Below are positions 17,278 to 26,779 of a stretch of DNA of 64,000 nt, piece by piece. The notes under the pieces are model-generated. The model was not told the DNA's origin. It saw only the letters and a program-made list of their open reading frames with translations, and made no database searches. The stretch lies in NCBI GenBank assembly GCA_003858485.1, contig RQYD01000020.1, positions 59,725-123,724 of the forward strand, read 5' to 3'. The stretch comes from Clostridiales bacterium COT073_COT-073 (lineage in GTDB: Bacteria > Bacillota > Clostridia > Lachnospirales > Vallitaleaceae). The stretch's first letter is position 1; every line of letters begins with the position of its first letter. The position numbers were made by a program, and so were the translations under genes.

Positions 17278-18072
17278 TTAAAAACTGCCGCCACCGCCAC
17301 TATAACTACTATCCGAATCATTAGAATAACCACCGGAATCACTATTATCACTATCCGAAATTGTTCTGCTGGTGGTAGTGGTATAAAGAAACTGATCAAT
17401 TCTATGATTCAGTTGGAAACTATTTAATTTCTCATAGCTGACACCTCCGACTCGGGATGTCCGATTATGGGTCAGAGCTATTCCAGCCATTATACATAAT
17501 GCAATAAACAAAGCTCCCAGCAGCGGGAAAAAGTCAAATAATTTGTCTGCTAATTTTAAAAATATATTTTTATTGGTTTCTTTATAAGCGGACAAGCTAT
17601 AATTAACAAAAGTATGGACCGCTCCCTTAAAATCATCAGCCCGCAGTTTGACTCCAACTGCCTTAATAGTTGCCTGTATATTTTTATCTTTTTTATAAGT
17701 TTTATACATTTTGCCATGGGCGGTGACCTGAATATGCCGATTTTCCATATCCACGCTCATTGCCACCGCTGTCTTTTCTTTTCCCTGGCCAAAATCATAA
17801 TGCTTTAAAAATTCCTTGTTTTTTTCATGATAATACTTTGATGAACTGTCCGCCGGAACCCCGCGTAAAAAAATGACTGCAAAATCAATTCCCGTTTTTT
17901 CATTGATTTCTGCAATTTTCTGATTGATCTCAATTAGTTCCTCCGCACTGAAAACACCATAATCATCAAACACATATTGCTCCTGAGCAAACAAATGATT
18001 TCCCAAAAGCAGTATCAACAGTAAGGATATGCTAAATGCACTTAACCACAATTTCTTAGTCAAGTAAAACAC
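17278..18072 (-). CDS. TPM-domain protein, membrane-anchored
   Basis: The 264-residue protein has an N-terminal signal or anchor helix (LSAFSISLLLILLLGNHLFA). A TPM domain follows (YVFDDYGVFSAEELIEINQKIAEINEKTGIDFAVIFL), then a second membrane helix (PLLGALFIALCIMAGIAL). The tail is Ser/Asp/Gly-rich and ends SYSGGGGSF, as in YgcG-type proteins. It overlaps the zinc-ribbon gene by 17 bp. A TTG at 18063 lies eight bases after GGGGGG and is a credible alternative start to the GTG at 18072. TPM proteins are linked to envelope maintenance and membrane protein turnover; the exact role is unknown. Confidence 0.83.
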   Translation of the reverse strand: MFYLTKKLWLSAFSISLLLILLLGNHLFAQEQYVFDDYGVFSAEELIEINQKIAEINEKTGIDFAVIFLRGVPADSSSKYYHEKNKEFLKHYDFGQGKEKTAVAMSVDMENRHIQVTAHGKMYKTYKKDKNIQATIKAVGVKLRADDFKGAVHTFVNYSLSAYKETNKNIFLKLADKLFDFFPLLGALFIALCIMAGIALTHNRTSRVGGVSYEKLNSFQLNHRIDQFLYTTTTSRTISDSDNSDSGGYSNDSDSSYSGGGGSF

Positions 18073-19129
18073 CCCCCATCCCCAAAATCAGCCATACAAT
18101 CAAAAAGCTGATAAAAAACACGGAAAATAATTTTTTAAAACTGATCGGCACCTCTCCATATATTTTACCGGTTTGCCCATTCATAATATACTGTATATTT
18201 TTACCCTTATAAGCATTGGTCAAAATATAAATCGGGAATAAACTATAGTCTGCTCTTACTTCATGAAAGCTCACATTTTTATATTCTTCCGTAAAACCGG
18301 AATAATTATGAGTGCTGTTGATCTTGCTGATGGCAAATCGACTCATTCGGTCCTTGGCCATTTCCTGCAAACTTTCCCGATCAACATCATAACGCTCAGC
18401 AAAAAAGCCGGTCATGTAGTCCATCGAAAAATTGGTCATGCGCTCATAATAAAATGGTTCAATTGACATCATTGCCATATCATCTAATTTCTTAGAGCCA
18501 TCAACCGGCACATTTTGATAAGAAATAAACCCGCCTCTTTCGACGGCAAAATAAGAAGTTTCGGTATATTCGGTTTTGCCTGACTGCCAAACTCGGTCAA
18601 TCGTGCCGGTTCCCCGAACATATACCTGCACATTGTCGGCATGAAAGAGCCAATATGGGGCATAAATTCCTCTGATTTTATCAATTTCATCATCTCTTTT
18701 AAAGGCTGACGGTGCCAATAAATGCTTTTTGATCCACTTCCCATAAATTTCTTTGGCTCTTTTATGGTCGATTTCAAAGGGAATAATATAACGCGGTGTA
18801 AATTCCCCCTGCATTCTAGCTTTGATGATCGTTGGCGACTTACAATATAAGCAAAATGTAGCAATTGTTTCATGATCGCCAACAATTTCAGCGCCGCAAT
18901 TCTTACAAAAATAAGCATCCAGCTCTACCGGCTGAGCCGATGCTGCCTGTTTTCTTCCCTGCTGCGCCCATCTTTGTTTTTCTCTTTCTTCTTTGGCCCG
19001 ATAATAACTATCTAACTGGTCTTTGTTGAAAACGCTCCGACAATACTGACATTTCCAGTTTTGTAAAGCAGGATCAAAATATAATCCTGCTCCGCAAGAT
19101 AAACATTTATAATCTCTTACTGTTTCCAT
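18056..19129 (-). CDS. TFIIB-type zinc-ribbon membrane protein
   Basis: The 357-residue protein has two CxxC zinc ribbons at the N terminus: CLSCG..CQYCRS (about 9-31) and CKNCG..CLYCKS (about 75-97). A long beta-rich domain follows (RYIIPFEIDHKRAKEIYGKWIKKHLLAPSAFK is characteristic), and then one C-terminal membrane helix (VFFISFLIVWLILGMGGVLL). It is co-transcribed and overlapping with the TPM gene, a recurrent pairing in Bacillota. Likely an envelope-associated protein of unknown activity. Confidence 0.83.
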   Translation of the reverse strand: METVRDYKCLSCGAGLYFDPALQNWKCQYCRSVFNKDQLDSYYRAKEEREKQRWAQQGRKQAASAQPVELDAYFCKNCGAEIVGDHETIATFCLYCKSPTIIKARMQGEFTPRYIIPFEIDHKRAKEIYGKWIKKHLLAPSAFKRDDEIDKIRGIYAPYWLFHADNVQVYVRGTGTIDRVWQSGKTEYTETSYFAVERGGFISYQNVPVDGSKKLDDMAMMSIEPFYYERMTNFSMDYMTGFFAERYDVDRESLQEMAKDRMSRFAISKINSTHNYSGFTEEYKNVSFHEVRADYSLFPIYILTNAYKGKNIQYIMNGQTGKIYGEVPISFKKLFSVFFISFLIVWLILGMGGVLLD

Positions 19130-19164
19130 CCCAATCTCCCTTGGTTATCCAGTTGGCAATGGTT

Positions 19165-21807
19165 CTATTTCAATTTCTCAGTCCGAATTGAAAAGGCCGG
19201 CATGGTTTTTGGTTCCTGTATTGGTTCTTCCAATAAATTAAGATACTGCGGTTCTTTTTCTACTGCAAAGTCCTTGCTCTCCTTTGATAAATTGACATAT
19301 CTGACTACATAGGCTGCTGCCTCCTCCATTTTTTTTAATGAAGTATAAAAAATCCCATTTTCTACCGGCAAAGCATTCAGGTATCCACTACCAGTCCTCC
19401 TGCCCTCTTGCCTTGGCATAATGGAAGTCAAAGAAGCCACTCCCTTAGACAGACATTTCCCAATTTCCGTCCATTCAGCTTCAGCCGGATAAGTCACAAT
19501 ATCAACTGCCATTTCATGCTTTCTAAGCCCCAAAGAATCCACAGTCGGGAAATATCCCCAATCACCAAGTTCTTCGGTACTACGCAGCAGGGTCAGGCCA
19601 ATTTGATTTTTGTTGGTAATTTCATATTCCTGTAAACCGGAGGCCGAAACTGCCAGCATGAAATCTTCTTCTTTAAAACCAACCATTTTCAGTAAATGCT
19701 GCGGATTATTCGGATTTTTCCAATAGGATGATACGCCATTTGGTCTGGTTACGATTTCAAAACTGCTGTCAGCAAAATGAGTATTCGCCTGTGGGCACAT
19801 ACCATCCACCAATAAACGCAGACGATGATTTCTTTGCTTATTTTCAAAGCTGATCTTCGTTCGAATCGTCCGGGAAGCTTGCCATAAATCCAGTTTTACT
19901 GTCACATTCAACTCCGTCATTTCCTTACTCCGGCCGGCTTTTCTTTCCTTAAATTCAACCAGGCCTTTTTGCTCTCTTTGCAGGAGCTCTTCCGCCTGTT
20001 CAGGAATGATCAGTTGATACACCAGCTCCCAACTACTGCAAAACTCCTCCTCCGTCAGGACCTTTGCCGATACCAGTCTGCTATCAATTGGCTGATCATT
20101 TTGGGGTGCAAAATAAATATATTCATTACCAATATCACCGGTATCTTCAAAGGCAATCAGCTGTGCAGAAAATCTGCCTGATTTCTTATCCAGATAAACC
20201 AACTGCTTATTTTTCATTTCCAAGCTGTAAAAATCATTTTCAAAACGAAGTTTTTCCTTCAACACTGCCTTTGCCACCGATTTTTCTTCTTTTAAATAAA
20301 AGCATTCCCAGGACTGTGCCGGACTTTCCAGTAAAAACTCGATCTCATAATTTTCAGAAATATAGGGCTGGCGAAAGGCATGGTTCGGCAGTTCATAGCC
20401 AAAAAGGCATTCCTTAAAAGTCACTTTGGCATTAACTTTTTCACCATTTGCCCGGTAAAGAGCATATTCCGCATGTGGTAAGCTTTCCACTTCATCAAAT
20501 AATTTATCCGGCCATAATTTACTATCTCTAAAATAATGCTTTTTTACCGGATAAATACCCTTGATCACTTCTTCTTTGGCATTAGGCGCAGGATTCAGCA
20601 CCAGGAAAGGAATCGTCCCTTCCGGCAGATCATCGGTTTTCACCTGCTTTTTAAAAACTTCAAAACTCCTGGCAATAATATAATCAACCGTATCTTCAGC
20701 TTTTTGATACCTGGTCAGCATTTCTCTATGGACCTGATCAATGCTGCATCCACAAATGCTGTCATGTGGCAGGTTTTGCAGCAAGGTTTTCCAGGCATAG
20801 GTCAGCTCATCCTGCGGATAAGGCATATTTTCTTTTAACAGATAACTCAGCGGTTCCGCCAGGGTCGTCAGCTTATCGGCAATCCGGATATTGGCCTCTT
20901 TCAATTCAATCCGGCTGGATGCGGTATTGGCCAAGGTGTACCAGCCATCGGTTTCCTGACTGGTCATTTCGCCGGAAATCACCGCTAAATCCTGTGGCAA
21001 CTTTGCTTCTACTTCTTTAGCATATTCTTCCAGAGTGCTGTGTACAAATTCAATCTCCGGATAAAGGCGCCGAGCTGTGTGCAGGGCTGCGCTTAAATCT
21101 TTTTGCACCGGCTGATGATCGCAGCCATTCATCATTAATAAACTATCGGTTGATGCATATTTCTTAGCAGCGGCTAGTCTGCTGTCCCAAAAGGCTTTGG
21201 CTGCGTTTTCCTCCACCGGAATTTCATTGCCATTGCTATACCAATTGGCAAATAAAATCGCCAATACCCGGCTGCCATCCGGTGCCTCCAGCCACATTTC
21301 CGAATACTGCGATACAAAGCTTTCATCTTTTAGCACCTGATTATCAAAGCCAATTGGTTTAACACCCCGACCGATAAAAGCATATTTCCAACCGGATTTG
21401 GCACAAATTTGCGCCAGCTGGCCGATATGTCCGAAAGTATCCGGAAAATAACCAATTTTCGGCATATATTTGCCCCATTCTTTTTCATAGCTCTTTCCCA
21501 CCAAGGCATTACGGACATTTTCCTCACCTGTTAAAAGCAGTTCATCCTGAAGCATATAATAGGGACCCACAATTAATTTCCCTTGCTCAATTACCTTTTT
21601 CAAGGCTTCTCTTTTATATGGTCGTATTTCCAGATAATCATCCAAAGCAATCGTTTGACCATCCAAATGAAAATGACGAAATTCCTCGTCCTTTTCAAAA
21701 AGTTCCAATAAGTCGTCAAACAGCTCCACCAGCTTCATTCGATGCTGGTCAAAAGTTTGATACCATTCTCTGTCCCAATGGCTATGGGAAACAATATGCA
21801 CTCTCAT
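19165..21807 (-). CDS. GH38 alpha-mannosidase / mannosylglycerate hydrolase-like
   Basis: The 880-residue protein starts with the GH38 zinc site HSHWDREWY (H8, H10, D12). The nucleophile region GYFPDTFGH (D123) follows, with DSICGCSIDQVHREM further on. Length and architecture fit bacterial GH38 enzymes of the MngB type. No signal peptide is present, so it is cytoplasmic and acts on imported mannosides. No PTS or ABC sugar transporter adjoins it, which leaves the substrate open. It follows the flavin reductase gene after a possible terminator. Confidence 0.9.
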   Translation of the reverse strand: MRVHIVSHSHWDREWYQTFDQHRMKLVELFDDLLELFEKDEEFRHFHLDGQTIALDDYLEIRPYKREALKKVIEQGKLIVGPYYMLQDELLLTGEENVRNALVGKSYEKEWGKYMPKIGYFPDTFGHIGQLAQICAKSGWKYAFIGRGVKPIGFDNQVLKDESFVSQYSEMWLEAPDGSRVLAILFANWYSNGNEIPVEENAAKAFWDSRLAAAKKYASTDSLLMMNGCDHQPVQKDLSAALHTARRLYPEIEFVHSTLEEYAKEVEAKLPQDLAVISGEMTSQETDGWYTLANTASSRIELKEANIRIADKLTTLAEPLSYLLKENMPYPQDELTYAWKTLLQNLPHDSICGCSIDQVHREMLTRYQKAEDTVDYIIARSFEVFKKQVKTDDLPEGTIPFLVLNPAPNAKEEVIKGIYPVKKHYFRDSKLWPDKLFDEVESLPHAEYALYRANGEKVNAKVTFKECLFGYELPNHAFRQPYISENYEIEFLLESPAQSWECFYLKEEKSVAKAVLKEKLRFENDFYSLEMKNKQLVYLDKKSGRFSAQLIAFEDTGDIGNEYIYFAPQNDQPIDSRLVSAKVLTEEEFCSSWELVYQLIIPEQAEELLQREQKGLVEFKERKAGRSKEMTELNVTVKLDLWQASRTIRTKISFENKQRNHRLRLLVDGMCPQANTHFADSSFEIVTRPNGVSSYWKNPNNPQHLLKMVGFKEEDFMLAVSASGLQEYEITNKNQIGLTLLRSTEELGDWGYFPTVDSLGLRKHEMAVDIVTYPAEAEWTEIGKCLSKGVASLTSIMPRQEGRRTGSGYLNALPVENGIFYTSLKKMEEAAAYVVRYVNLSKESKDFAVEKEPQYLNLLEEPIQEPKTMPAFSIRTEKLK

Positions 21808-21900
21808 TAACTTCTTTCTCCGTTTCTAACTTTTGTGATCCTTATTTTCTCTCTATAAGATTACTTATCATTTTAGCATAAATCTTAATTTTTCTCAATC

Positions 21901-21971
21901 AAAAAGACCGGAATAACTAGCTGTTAAACTGCCAAAAAGCATTTAACACAAATGACCTGTCGTTCCGATCA
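21901..21971 (-). terminator. Candidate terminator of the flavin reductase gene
   Basis: GACCGGAATAAC (from 21906) pairs imperfectly with GTCGTTCCGATC (21959-21970). On the minus strand it is followed by TTTTTG. An inner stem CATTT/AAATG can form. It lies between the flavin reductase stop and the mannosidase start. Confidence 0.45.
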
Positions 21972-22034
21972 ATTATTTTATATTTTATCTCACCAATTTC
22001 TGGTCTTTTCCTCAATTTCTATTTGAAGCAGTAT

Positions 22035-22607
22035 TTACTTCTTCATCCATTGCTTACCTGCACTCCAGGCCTGTCCGAGCTTTTCACCAATTCCATAATA
22101 GCCTGACTGAAAAGCATCAAACACCAGAGCATTGAGTTTTCCCGGGTCAATCTTTCCGTTTTCCGACAAAACTTTTTCTTCGGCTGACACATTAACAAGT
22201 CGACCCACAATCGCATACATATTTTCTGTTTCCACAATTTCTGCCAGTTCACATTCCATAGTCACCGGAAATTCTTCAATTATTGGCGCATTGATCAAGC
22301 TGCTTTTAATTGCCGTATAGCCTGTTCGCTCAAATTTGTCCTCCATTTTATTGCCACTGGCAATTCCAAAAAAATCGGCCACATCCATATGCTCTTTGTC
22401 AGCAAGACTAACGGTAAAGGCCTTGACCTGACGAATATTTTTGGTGGTCTTATGGTTTTCATCCAGGATCAATAATACCTTATCCATATCGCACATGGTT
22501 CCCCAAGCCGCATTCATCACATTGACTTTCCCTTTTTCATCATATGCCGCTACCATCAGCACCGGCATTGGAAAAATGGCCGGTAATTTTCCTAAATCTT
22601 TTCTCAT
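22035..22607 (-). CDS. Flavin reductase-like FMN-binding protein
   Basis: The 190-residue protein has the split-barrel flavin reductase pattern: an N-terminal PMPVLMVAAYDEKGKVNVMNAAW, KTTKNIRQVKAFTVSLA, and DFFGIASGNKMEDKFERTG. Such proteins bind FMN and act as NAD(P)H-dependent flavin reductases or flavoredoxins. No partner monooxygenase adjoins it. The ATG follows AAAGGAG. Confidence 0.85.
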   Translation of the reverse strand: MRKDLGKLPAIFPMPVLMVAAYDEKGKVNVMNAAWGTMCDMDKVLLILDENHKTTKNIRQVKAFTVSLADKEHMDVADFFGIASGNKMEDKFERTGYTAIKSSLINAPIIEEFPVTMECELAEIVETENMYAIVGRLVNVSAEEKVLSENGKIDPGKLNALVFDAFQSGYYGIGEKLGQAWSAGKQWMKK

Positions 22608-22692
22608 AGGTTACTCCTTTCTTTTATCATCTGTCTGCTGCTGTATTATGCCAAAAGTCGGCTTCGTTTCTTTAAACTAGAATGTCATATAA

Positions 22693-23199
22693 TCAATAGA
22701 TCGTTACCATGACATTGCCTTCCCTGGCAGCAACTTCTTTATAAAAAGCTTTCATTCCTTCCAAATAATCTGTAATTTCCTCCATGATTTCTTCGGTTTC
22801 TTCCTCATAATCCCAAATATTCGGATACAGCCCAGCGGCTTTACACTTTTCCATACTGAAATTTTCCAGGGCTGATTCAATATCAAAATGCTCCAAGGCA
22901 TCTATAATTGCCGGCAGTCTTTCCTTTGAGCTGTAAGCAATAAATTCTTCGGAATCTATTGAAACCTCTCCGACAATTGCTTCACTTAGGGCATCACCCT
23001 CAATCGGGGCAGAACTATCCACTCCGGTCAATACAAAATGCAAAACATCCCACATTTTATCAATATCCAAAAGAGTTTCTTCCTCTTCATTCCACTCCTC
23101 AATCATATCAAAATATTCCTCGTTTTCTTGGGGATTCATTTTTTTTAATTCATCCAATTGCTTATCACTGATATATTGATAATTAGCTATCATTCCCAT
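22693..23199 (-). CDS. DUF1877 (YfbM-like) protein, copy 1
   Basis: The 168-residue acidic protein begins MGMIANYQYISDKQL and contains LDIDKMWDVLHFVLTG, the typical DUF1877/YfbM layout. A later FYKEVA motif is shared with the second copy at 46836-47324. Function unknown. The start follows AAGGAGGAG. Confidence 0.82.
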   Translation of the reverse strand: MGMIANYQYISDKQLDELKKMNPQENEEYFDMIEEWNEEEETLLDIDKMWDVLHFVLTGVDSSAPIEGDALSEAIVGEVSIDSEEFIAYSSKERLPAIIDALEHFDIESALENFSMEKCKAAGLYPNIWDYEEETEEIMEEITDYLEGMKAFYKEVAAREGNVMVTIY

Positions 23200-23249
23200 T
23201 TAGTACTCCTCCTTTTTTAGTTGCTCAGCTTTACCAATTCCGTTATTTT

Positions 23250-24185
23250 CTACTCTGCTTTTTCATTGCTGCTCTCATATTTTTCGATTGTTTCCTGCAA
23301 ATATTCCTTGAACTCCTCACCGGAAAAATCATCCTTATTACTTACCATAAATGTTATCCACTCTCTATCCCGATATGCCCATGCATTTTCCCCTAGCCAA
23401 AGTACCTGTCCCGGTGGTATTATAGCCTTCTGAAAACCAAAATTTTGATATTCTTGCCCAGACATCACAAGTAAAGTCAACTCAATCTTTATACCGAAGC
23501 TTTTCTCTTTTAACAAATTCATAGCTGCTTTCAGCAGTTCCGGAAAATCTATAATTTCCTCTTTTGGCACAATCACTACAATCTCGGTGTGCAGCGGTGA
23601 AATTCCGGGATTTTGCTCGTAAATTTCCCATACTTTGGAAAATGTCAATTCTTTCCCGCCTCTGGTGATGTATTCATCCTCCAAAATGTTCCATGATTCA
23701 ATTCCCACATCTACTTGAAAGCTTTGAATTTGCTCCGCAATTTTTGCTTTTATCTCCGGTAAAATAGAATGTGCCAAAGTTGACTCTACATAGTAGTCTA
23801 AATATGGTTCTTTTTCTTTGTCAATTAAGCAAATAAAGAGATTTTCAGGACTTTCCACCGGGCTGACATAAACCTCATAATAAGCAACCCCGCCAAAAGG
23901 ACCTGCTTTTGCATAATCTTTCGGTCTGCCAAAATCCGTAAAACAGTGAAACTTTTGCAAATATTTTTCTTCCAAATACTGCTCAACCCGGCGATATGTC
24001 CTTTTCCAGGTAAAAAATTGAGCTATGAAATAAAATAAAACAAGTATCAAAACCACTCCCAGAACAATTCCTATGATTATCCATGTCCTTTTTATGGTGA
24101 TCCCTCCTTTTTCGGTTGACAGTTTGCTTTCTTCGGGAATGCTCTGTGATCCTCTTATACCCACAGAGTCTACTTTCAAAATCAT
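23250..24185 (-). CDS. Membrane-anchored hypothetical protein
   Basis: This open frame of 311 residues holds one strong membrane helix (TWIIIGIVLGVVLILVLFYF) followed by a soluble domain of about 240 residues. That domain has paired segments IVVIVPKEEI and LTLLVMSGQEYQ; I do not recognise it. The first 30 residues before the helix look non-coding. A strong AAAGGAGGG sits six bases before an in-frame ATA at 24095, where an ATG would be expected. True translation may begin there by a rare or mutated start. It is just downstream of the disulfide reductase gene. Confidence 0.6.
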   Translation of the reverse strand: MILKVDSVGIRGSQSIPEESKLSTEKGGITIKRTWIIIGIVLGVVLILVLFYFIAQFFTWKRTYRRVEQYLEEKYLQKFHCFTDFGRPKDYAKAGPFGGVAYYEVYVSPVESPENLFICLIDKEKEPYLDYYVESTLAHSILPEIKAKIAEQIQSFQVDVGIESWNILEDEYITRGGKELTFSKVWEIYEQNPGISPLHTEIVVIVPKEEIIDFPELLKAAMNLLKEKSFGIKIELTLLVMSGQEYQNFGFQKAIIPPGQVLWLGENAWAYRDREWITFMVSNKDDFSGEEFKEYLQETIEKYESSNEKAE

Positions 24186-24225
24186 GCTTTTGATGATTTT
24201 TGATGGCCGCTGTCATATTCTTTTT

Positions 24226-25578
24226 TTACTGAAATAAATCATTCAAAGCCTCTGCCATAGTCGGATGAGTAAAGATTTGATTCTTCAGCACAGTATAATT
24301 TGCATCCATTGCCATTGCTGTTGCAATAATGTTGATGACCTCATGGGATTCTTCTGCAAACAAAGTGGCTCCCAGGATTTTATTTGTTTTCTTATCGACA
24401 ACCGCTTTGTAAAGACCAATTTGGTTGCCCAGAATCTTCGCTTTCGGGATCATCGCTACCGGCAATTTAAATACCTGAATATCATAGCCCTCTTTTAAGG
24501 CTTCTTTTTCTCCCAAGCCAACTTTGGATAAAGTAGGATTTAAAAAAACGGAGCTGTGAATAAAAGCTCTGCTTTTGGTTGAATAAGAGGATTCGCCCTG
24601 CAAAAAATTTCTTACAATTCGAAAGTCATCCAATGAAATATAGGTAAATTGAGGGCCGCCATTGACATCACCCATGGCAAAGATATGCTCCTTGTTTGTT
24701 TGCAGAAATTCATTGACTTCAATATTTCCTCTTTCGCCCAGTTTTACTCCGGCATTTTCCGGCTTAAGGTCAGCCACATTCGGCCTTCTGCCGGTAGCAA
24801 CTAAAATATAGTCTTGCCTGATTTCCAAAGTTTCCCCATCTATTTCATAATAAATGCTTGTATCTTCGCCTTCTTCGGAAACTTTTTGTACCTTGGCATT
24901 CAAAATAATGTGGACACCAAGATTCTCCATACTTTTAAAAACTGCCTCGGCTATATCATCATCTTCTTTGGCTAAAAACTTCTCCGAAGAATCTAAAATA
25001 GTAACCTTGCTGCCATATTCCGCATAAGTCTTGGCAAATTCCAAGCCAATAAAGCCACCACCAATAATCGTCAATTTCTTCGGTAAGGTTTCCAGATTCA
25101 TGATTTCATCACTGGTTAAAATGCGCTCTGATATCGAAAGACCCTCGATTCTTGGAATAAAAGATTTGGAGCCGGTATTGATAAAGATTTTTTCCGCCTG
25201 ATATTCGGTAGTACCTCCTTCATGTTCCACCAAAACTCTATGCTCGTCCAGAAAACTGGCCATCCCATCTACAATCTCAATATTCGGCACCCCTGCCAAC
25301 TTATCATAATTGGCCTTATTTAAAAGAGCAATCAAGTTCTTCTTTTCCTTTACCGATTGCGCATAATACTCAGCTTGCTCTTTTTCACTATATTTCTTAC
25401 GGTTTGCCTTAACGGACAAAGCCTTGGAGGGAATACACCCTACATTAATACAAGTCCCTCCATACATGTTTGGTGTTTTCTCAATAAGTACCGTCTTTTG
25501 CCCTTGCTTTCCAAGATAGCCTGCCAATGTTTTTCCTGCTTTTCCAAAACCGATGATAATATTTTCTACTTTTTGCAT
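24226..25578 (-). CDS. RclA-like pyridine nucleotide-disulfide oxidoreductase
   Basis: The 450-residue FAD/NAD(P)H disulfide reductase has an N-terminal FAD site (IIIGFGKAGKTLAG) and the redox pair C43-INVG-C48. A second Rossmann (LTIIGGGFIGLEFA) and AMGDVNGGPQFTYISLDD follow, and it ends in HPTMAEALNDLF. The CINVGC and HPTMAEALNDLF forms are those of the RclA/Har group, some of which reduce hypothiocyanous acid or protect from HOCl. That function is inferred from family, not shown. No adjacent RclR-type regulator is seen. Confidence 0.88.
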   Translation of the reverse strand: MQKVENIIIGFGKAGKTLAGYLGKQGQKTVLIEKTPNMYGGTCINVGCIPSKALSVKANRKKYSEKEQAEYYAQSVKEKKNLIALLNKANYDKLAGVPNIEIVDGMASFLDEHRVLVEHEGGTTEYQAEKIFINTGSKSFIPRIEGLSISERILTSDEIMNLETLPKKLTIIGGGFIGLEFAKTYAEYGSKVTILDSSEKFLAKEDDDIAEAVFKSMENLGVHIILNAKVQKVSEEGEDTSIYYEIDGETLEIRQDYILVATGRRPNVADLKPENAGVKLGERGNIEVNEFLQTNKEHIFAMGDVNGGPQFTYISLDDFRIVRNFLQGESSYSTKSRAFIHSSVFLNPTLSKVGLGEKEALKEGYDIQVFKLPVAMIPKAKILGNQIGLYKAVVDKKTNKILGATLFAEESHEVINIIATAMAMDANYTVLKNQIFTHPTMAEALNDLFQ

Positions 25579-25659
25579 GGTTATTTCCTTCTCATTTCAA
25601 AATTTAATGTTGTTTATGGTTATCGCTTTGATAATTTGACTTATGTAAACCGAAAGTTA

Positions 25660-25812
25660 TTATAGTTTTTCCATAAGCCAATGTGTAGTAGTTTGATCGT
25701 ATATTTTAAATCCCACTCTTTCATAAAGATGTCTAGCAGGATTTTCTTTATAGGTTTTCAGATAAAATCTTTTATCTGGATTTGCTTTTATTATCTTAGT
25801 TTGTCTACATAA
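25660..25812 (-). pseudogene. C-terminal remnant of a GNAT acetyltransferase
   Basis: Reading minus from about 25812 gives a start-less frame KANPDKRFYLKTYKENP followed by ARHLYERVGFKIYDQ and ending THWLMEKL at a TAA (25662-25660). NPARHLYERVGF is the motif B end of GNAT proteins. Nothing upstream continues the gene; the frame stops exactly where a repeat segment begins (25817). Confidence 0.6.
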
Positions 25813-25816
25813 ATTC

Positions 25817-26115
25817 TAAGTTATCTTTTGCACAGTTTTTAGGGAAGTTTCTATGCACTGGTGTTCACACCCTCGAGTCATGTACATAAACTATCGAATC
25901 TTACGTGAGGGTATGCTCACCGGATATCTTCCTTACAAGCACTCGTTCTCGTTGTTGTCGAACAGGATTTGCTCCGCAATTCCTTGCCTCTCGGTGTCCT
26001 AAGCTTTCGTCGACGTGAGCATACTTGAGGCACGCTTGGCCTCTTTCGAAAGACAATCATTTTAGAGCGTGCCTCACAACTCCTAAGTTGTCTCTCGCAC
26101 AGTTTTTAGGAAAGC
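25817..26115. repeat. Repeat-bounded insertion-like segment
   Basis: Two direct copies of about 32 bp, alike at most positions, bound the segment (25817-25848 and 26083-26115, both with CTAAGTT and GCACAGTTTTTAGG). Inside are inverted repeats GTATGCTCAC (25912-25921) with GTGAGCATAC (26015-26024), and GAGGCACGC (26027-26035) with GCGTGCCTC (26067-26075). There is no credible ORF. Base composition is more GC-rich than the surroundings. Likely a non-autonomous mobile or repetitive element. Confidence 0.55.
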
Positions 26116-26147
26116 TAATCACTTGCAAGCTCGCTTCCATGTCATCT

Positions 26148-26630
26148 CTAAATCTCTGTATATACCAGCTTTCCGTTTTCTCTGGTCGACTTCATTAAGG
26201 ATATCTTTGTCACCTTCATCTTTGCAATAGGGAGCTGCAATTTTGGGACATCCCCTATCACTTTCCTTGCCAATGTGATATGCCCTTTAAACGCTTTTCT
26301 GTCATAATCGATTCCTGCTTTGTCAAGTTCGAAACGGATATCTTTTGCTACTTGCTCCAAAGTATTATTCTTTTTGATTCCCAACCAAAGCATATCCCGA
26401 AAGGCTTGAACCTTAGATATCTCAATCTCAAAATCCGGAAATTCTACTTTTTTCAAAACATTTTTTATCCTTTCTGATTGCTGTGTTTCCCCAATAAAAC
26501 AAAGAGTCAAGTGCAGATTTTCATCCAAGGTGAAATTGGCTTTCACTCCCATTTGCCTCCATTGATGTTTCAGCTCTATCAGATGTTTTTTAAAGTCATC
26601 CGAAAACGTAATCGCAATAAATAATCTCAT
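26148..26630 (-). CDS. thpR: RNA 2',3'-cyclic phosphodiesterase
   Basis: The 160-residue 2H phosphoesterase has two HxTx motifs: HLTL at 40-43 (LHLTLCFIG) and HITL at 117-120 (GHITLAR), spaced as in ThpR/LigT. It begins MRLFIAITF as usual. It opens 2',3'-cyclic phosphates on RNA. The start follows GGAGGTACT. It stands alone, with the repeat segment downstream. Confidence 0.93.
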   Translation of the reverse strand: MRLFIAITFSDDFKKHLIELKHQWRQMGVKANFTLDENLHLTLCFIGETQQSERIKNVLKKVEFPDFEIEISKVQAFRDMLWLGIKKNNTLEQVAKDIRFELDKAGIDYDRKAFKGHITLARKVIGDVPKLQLPIAKMKVTKISLMKSTRENGKLVYTEI

Positions 26631-26779
26631 AGTACCTCCACAAATCCAATGCTAAAGGATAAACGCAGAATCCAGCTCCCAAAAATCCTCTGGAGATATA
26701 AAGTGACTTTGCTATCAATTGTCGAATCCACCGGCGACATTTTCTTACTTGTCACTCCGGTTATTTCCTTACATCACTT

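Noticed and set aside
20064..20417. 117-codon plus-strand ORF inside the mannosidase gene
   Set aside because: It is antisense to a well-supported GH38 gene with no start signal.
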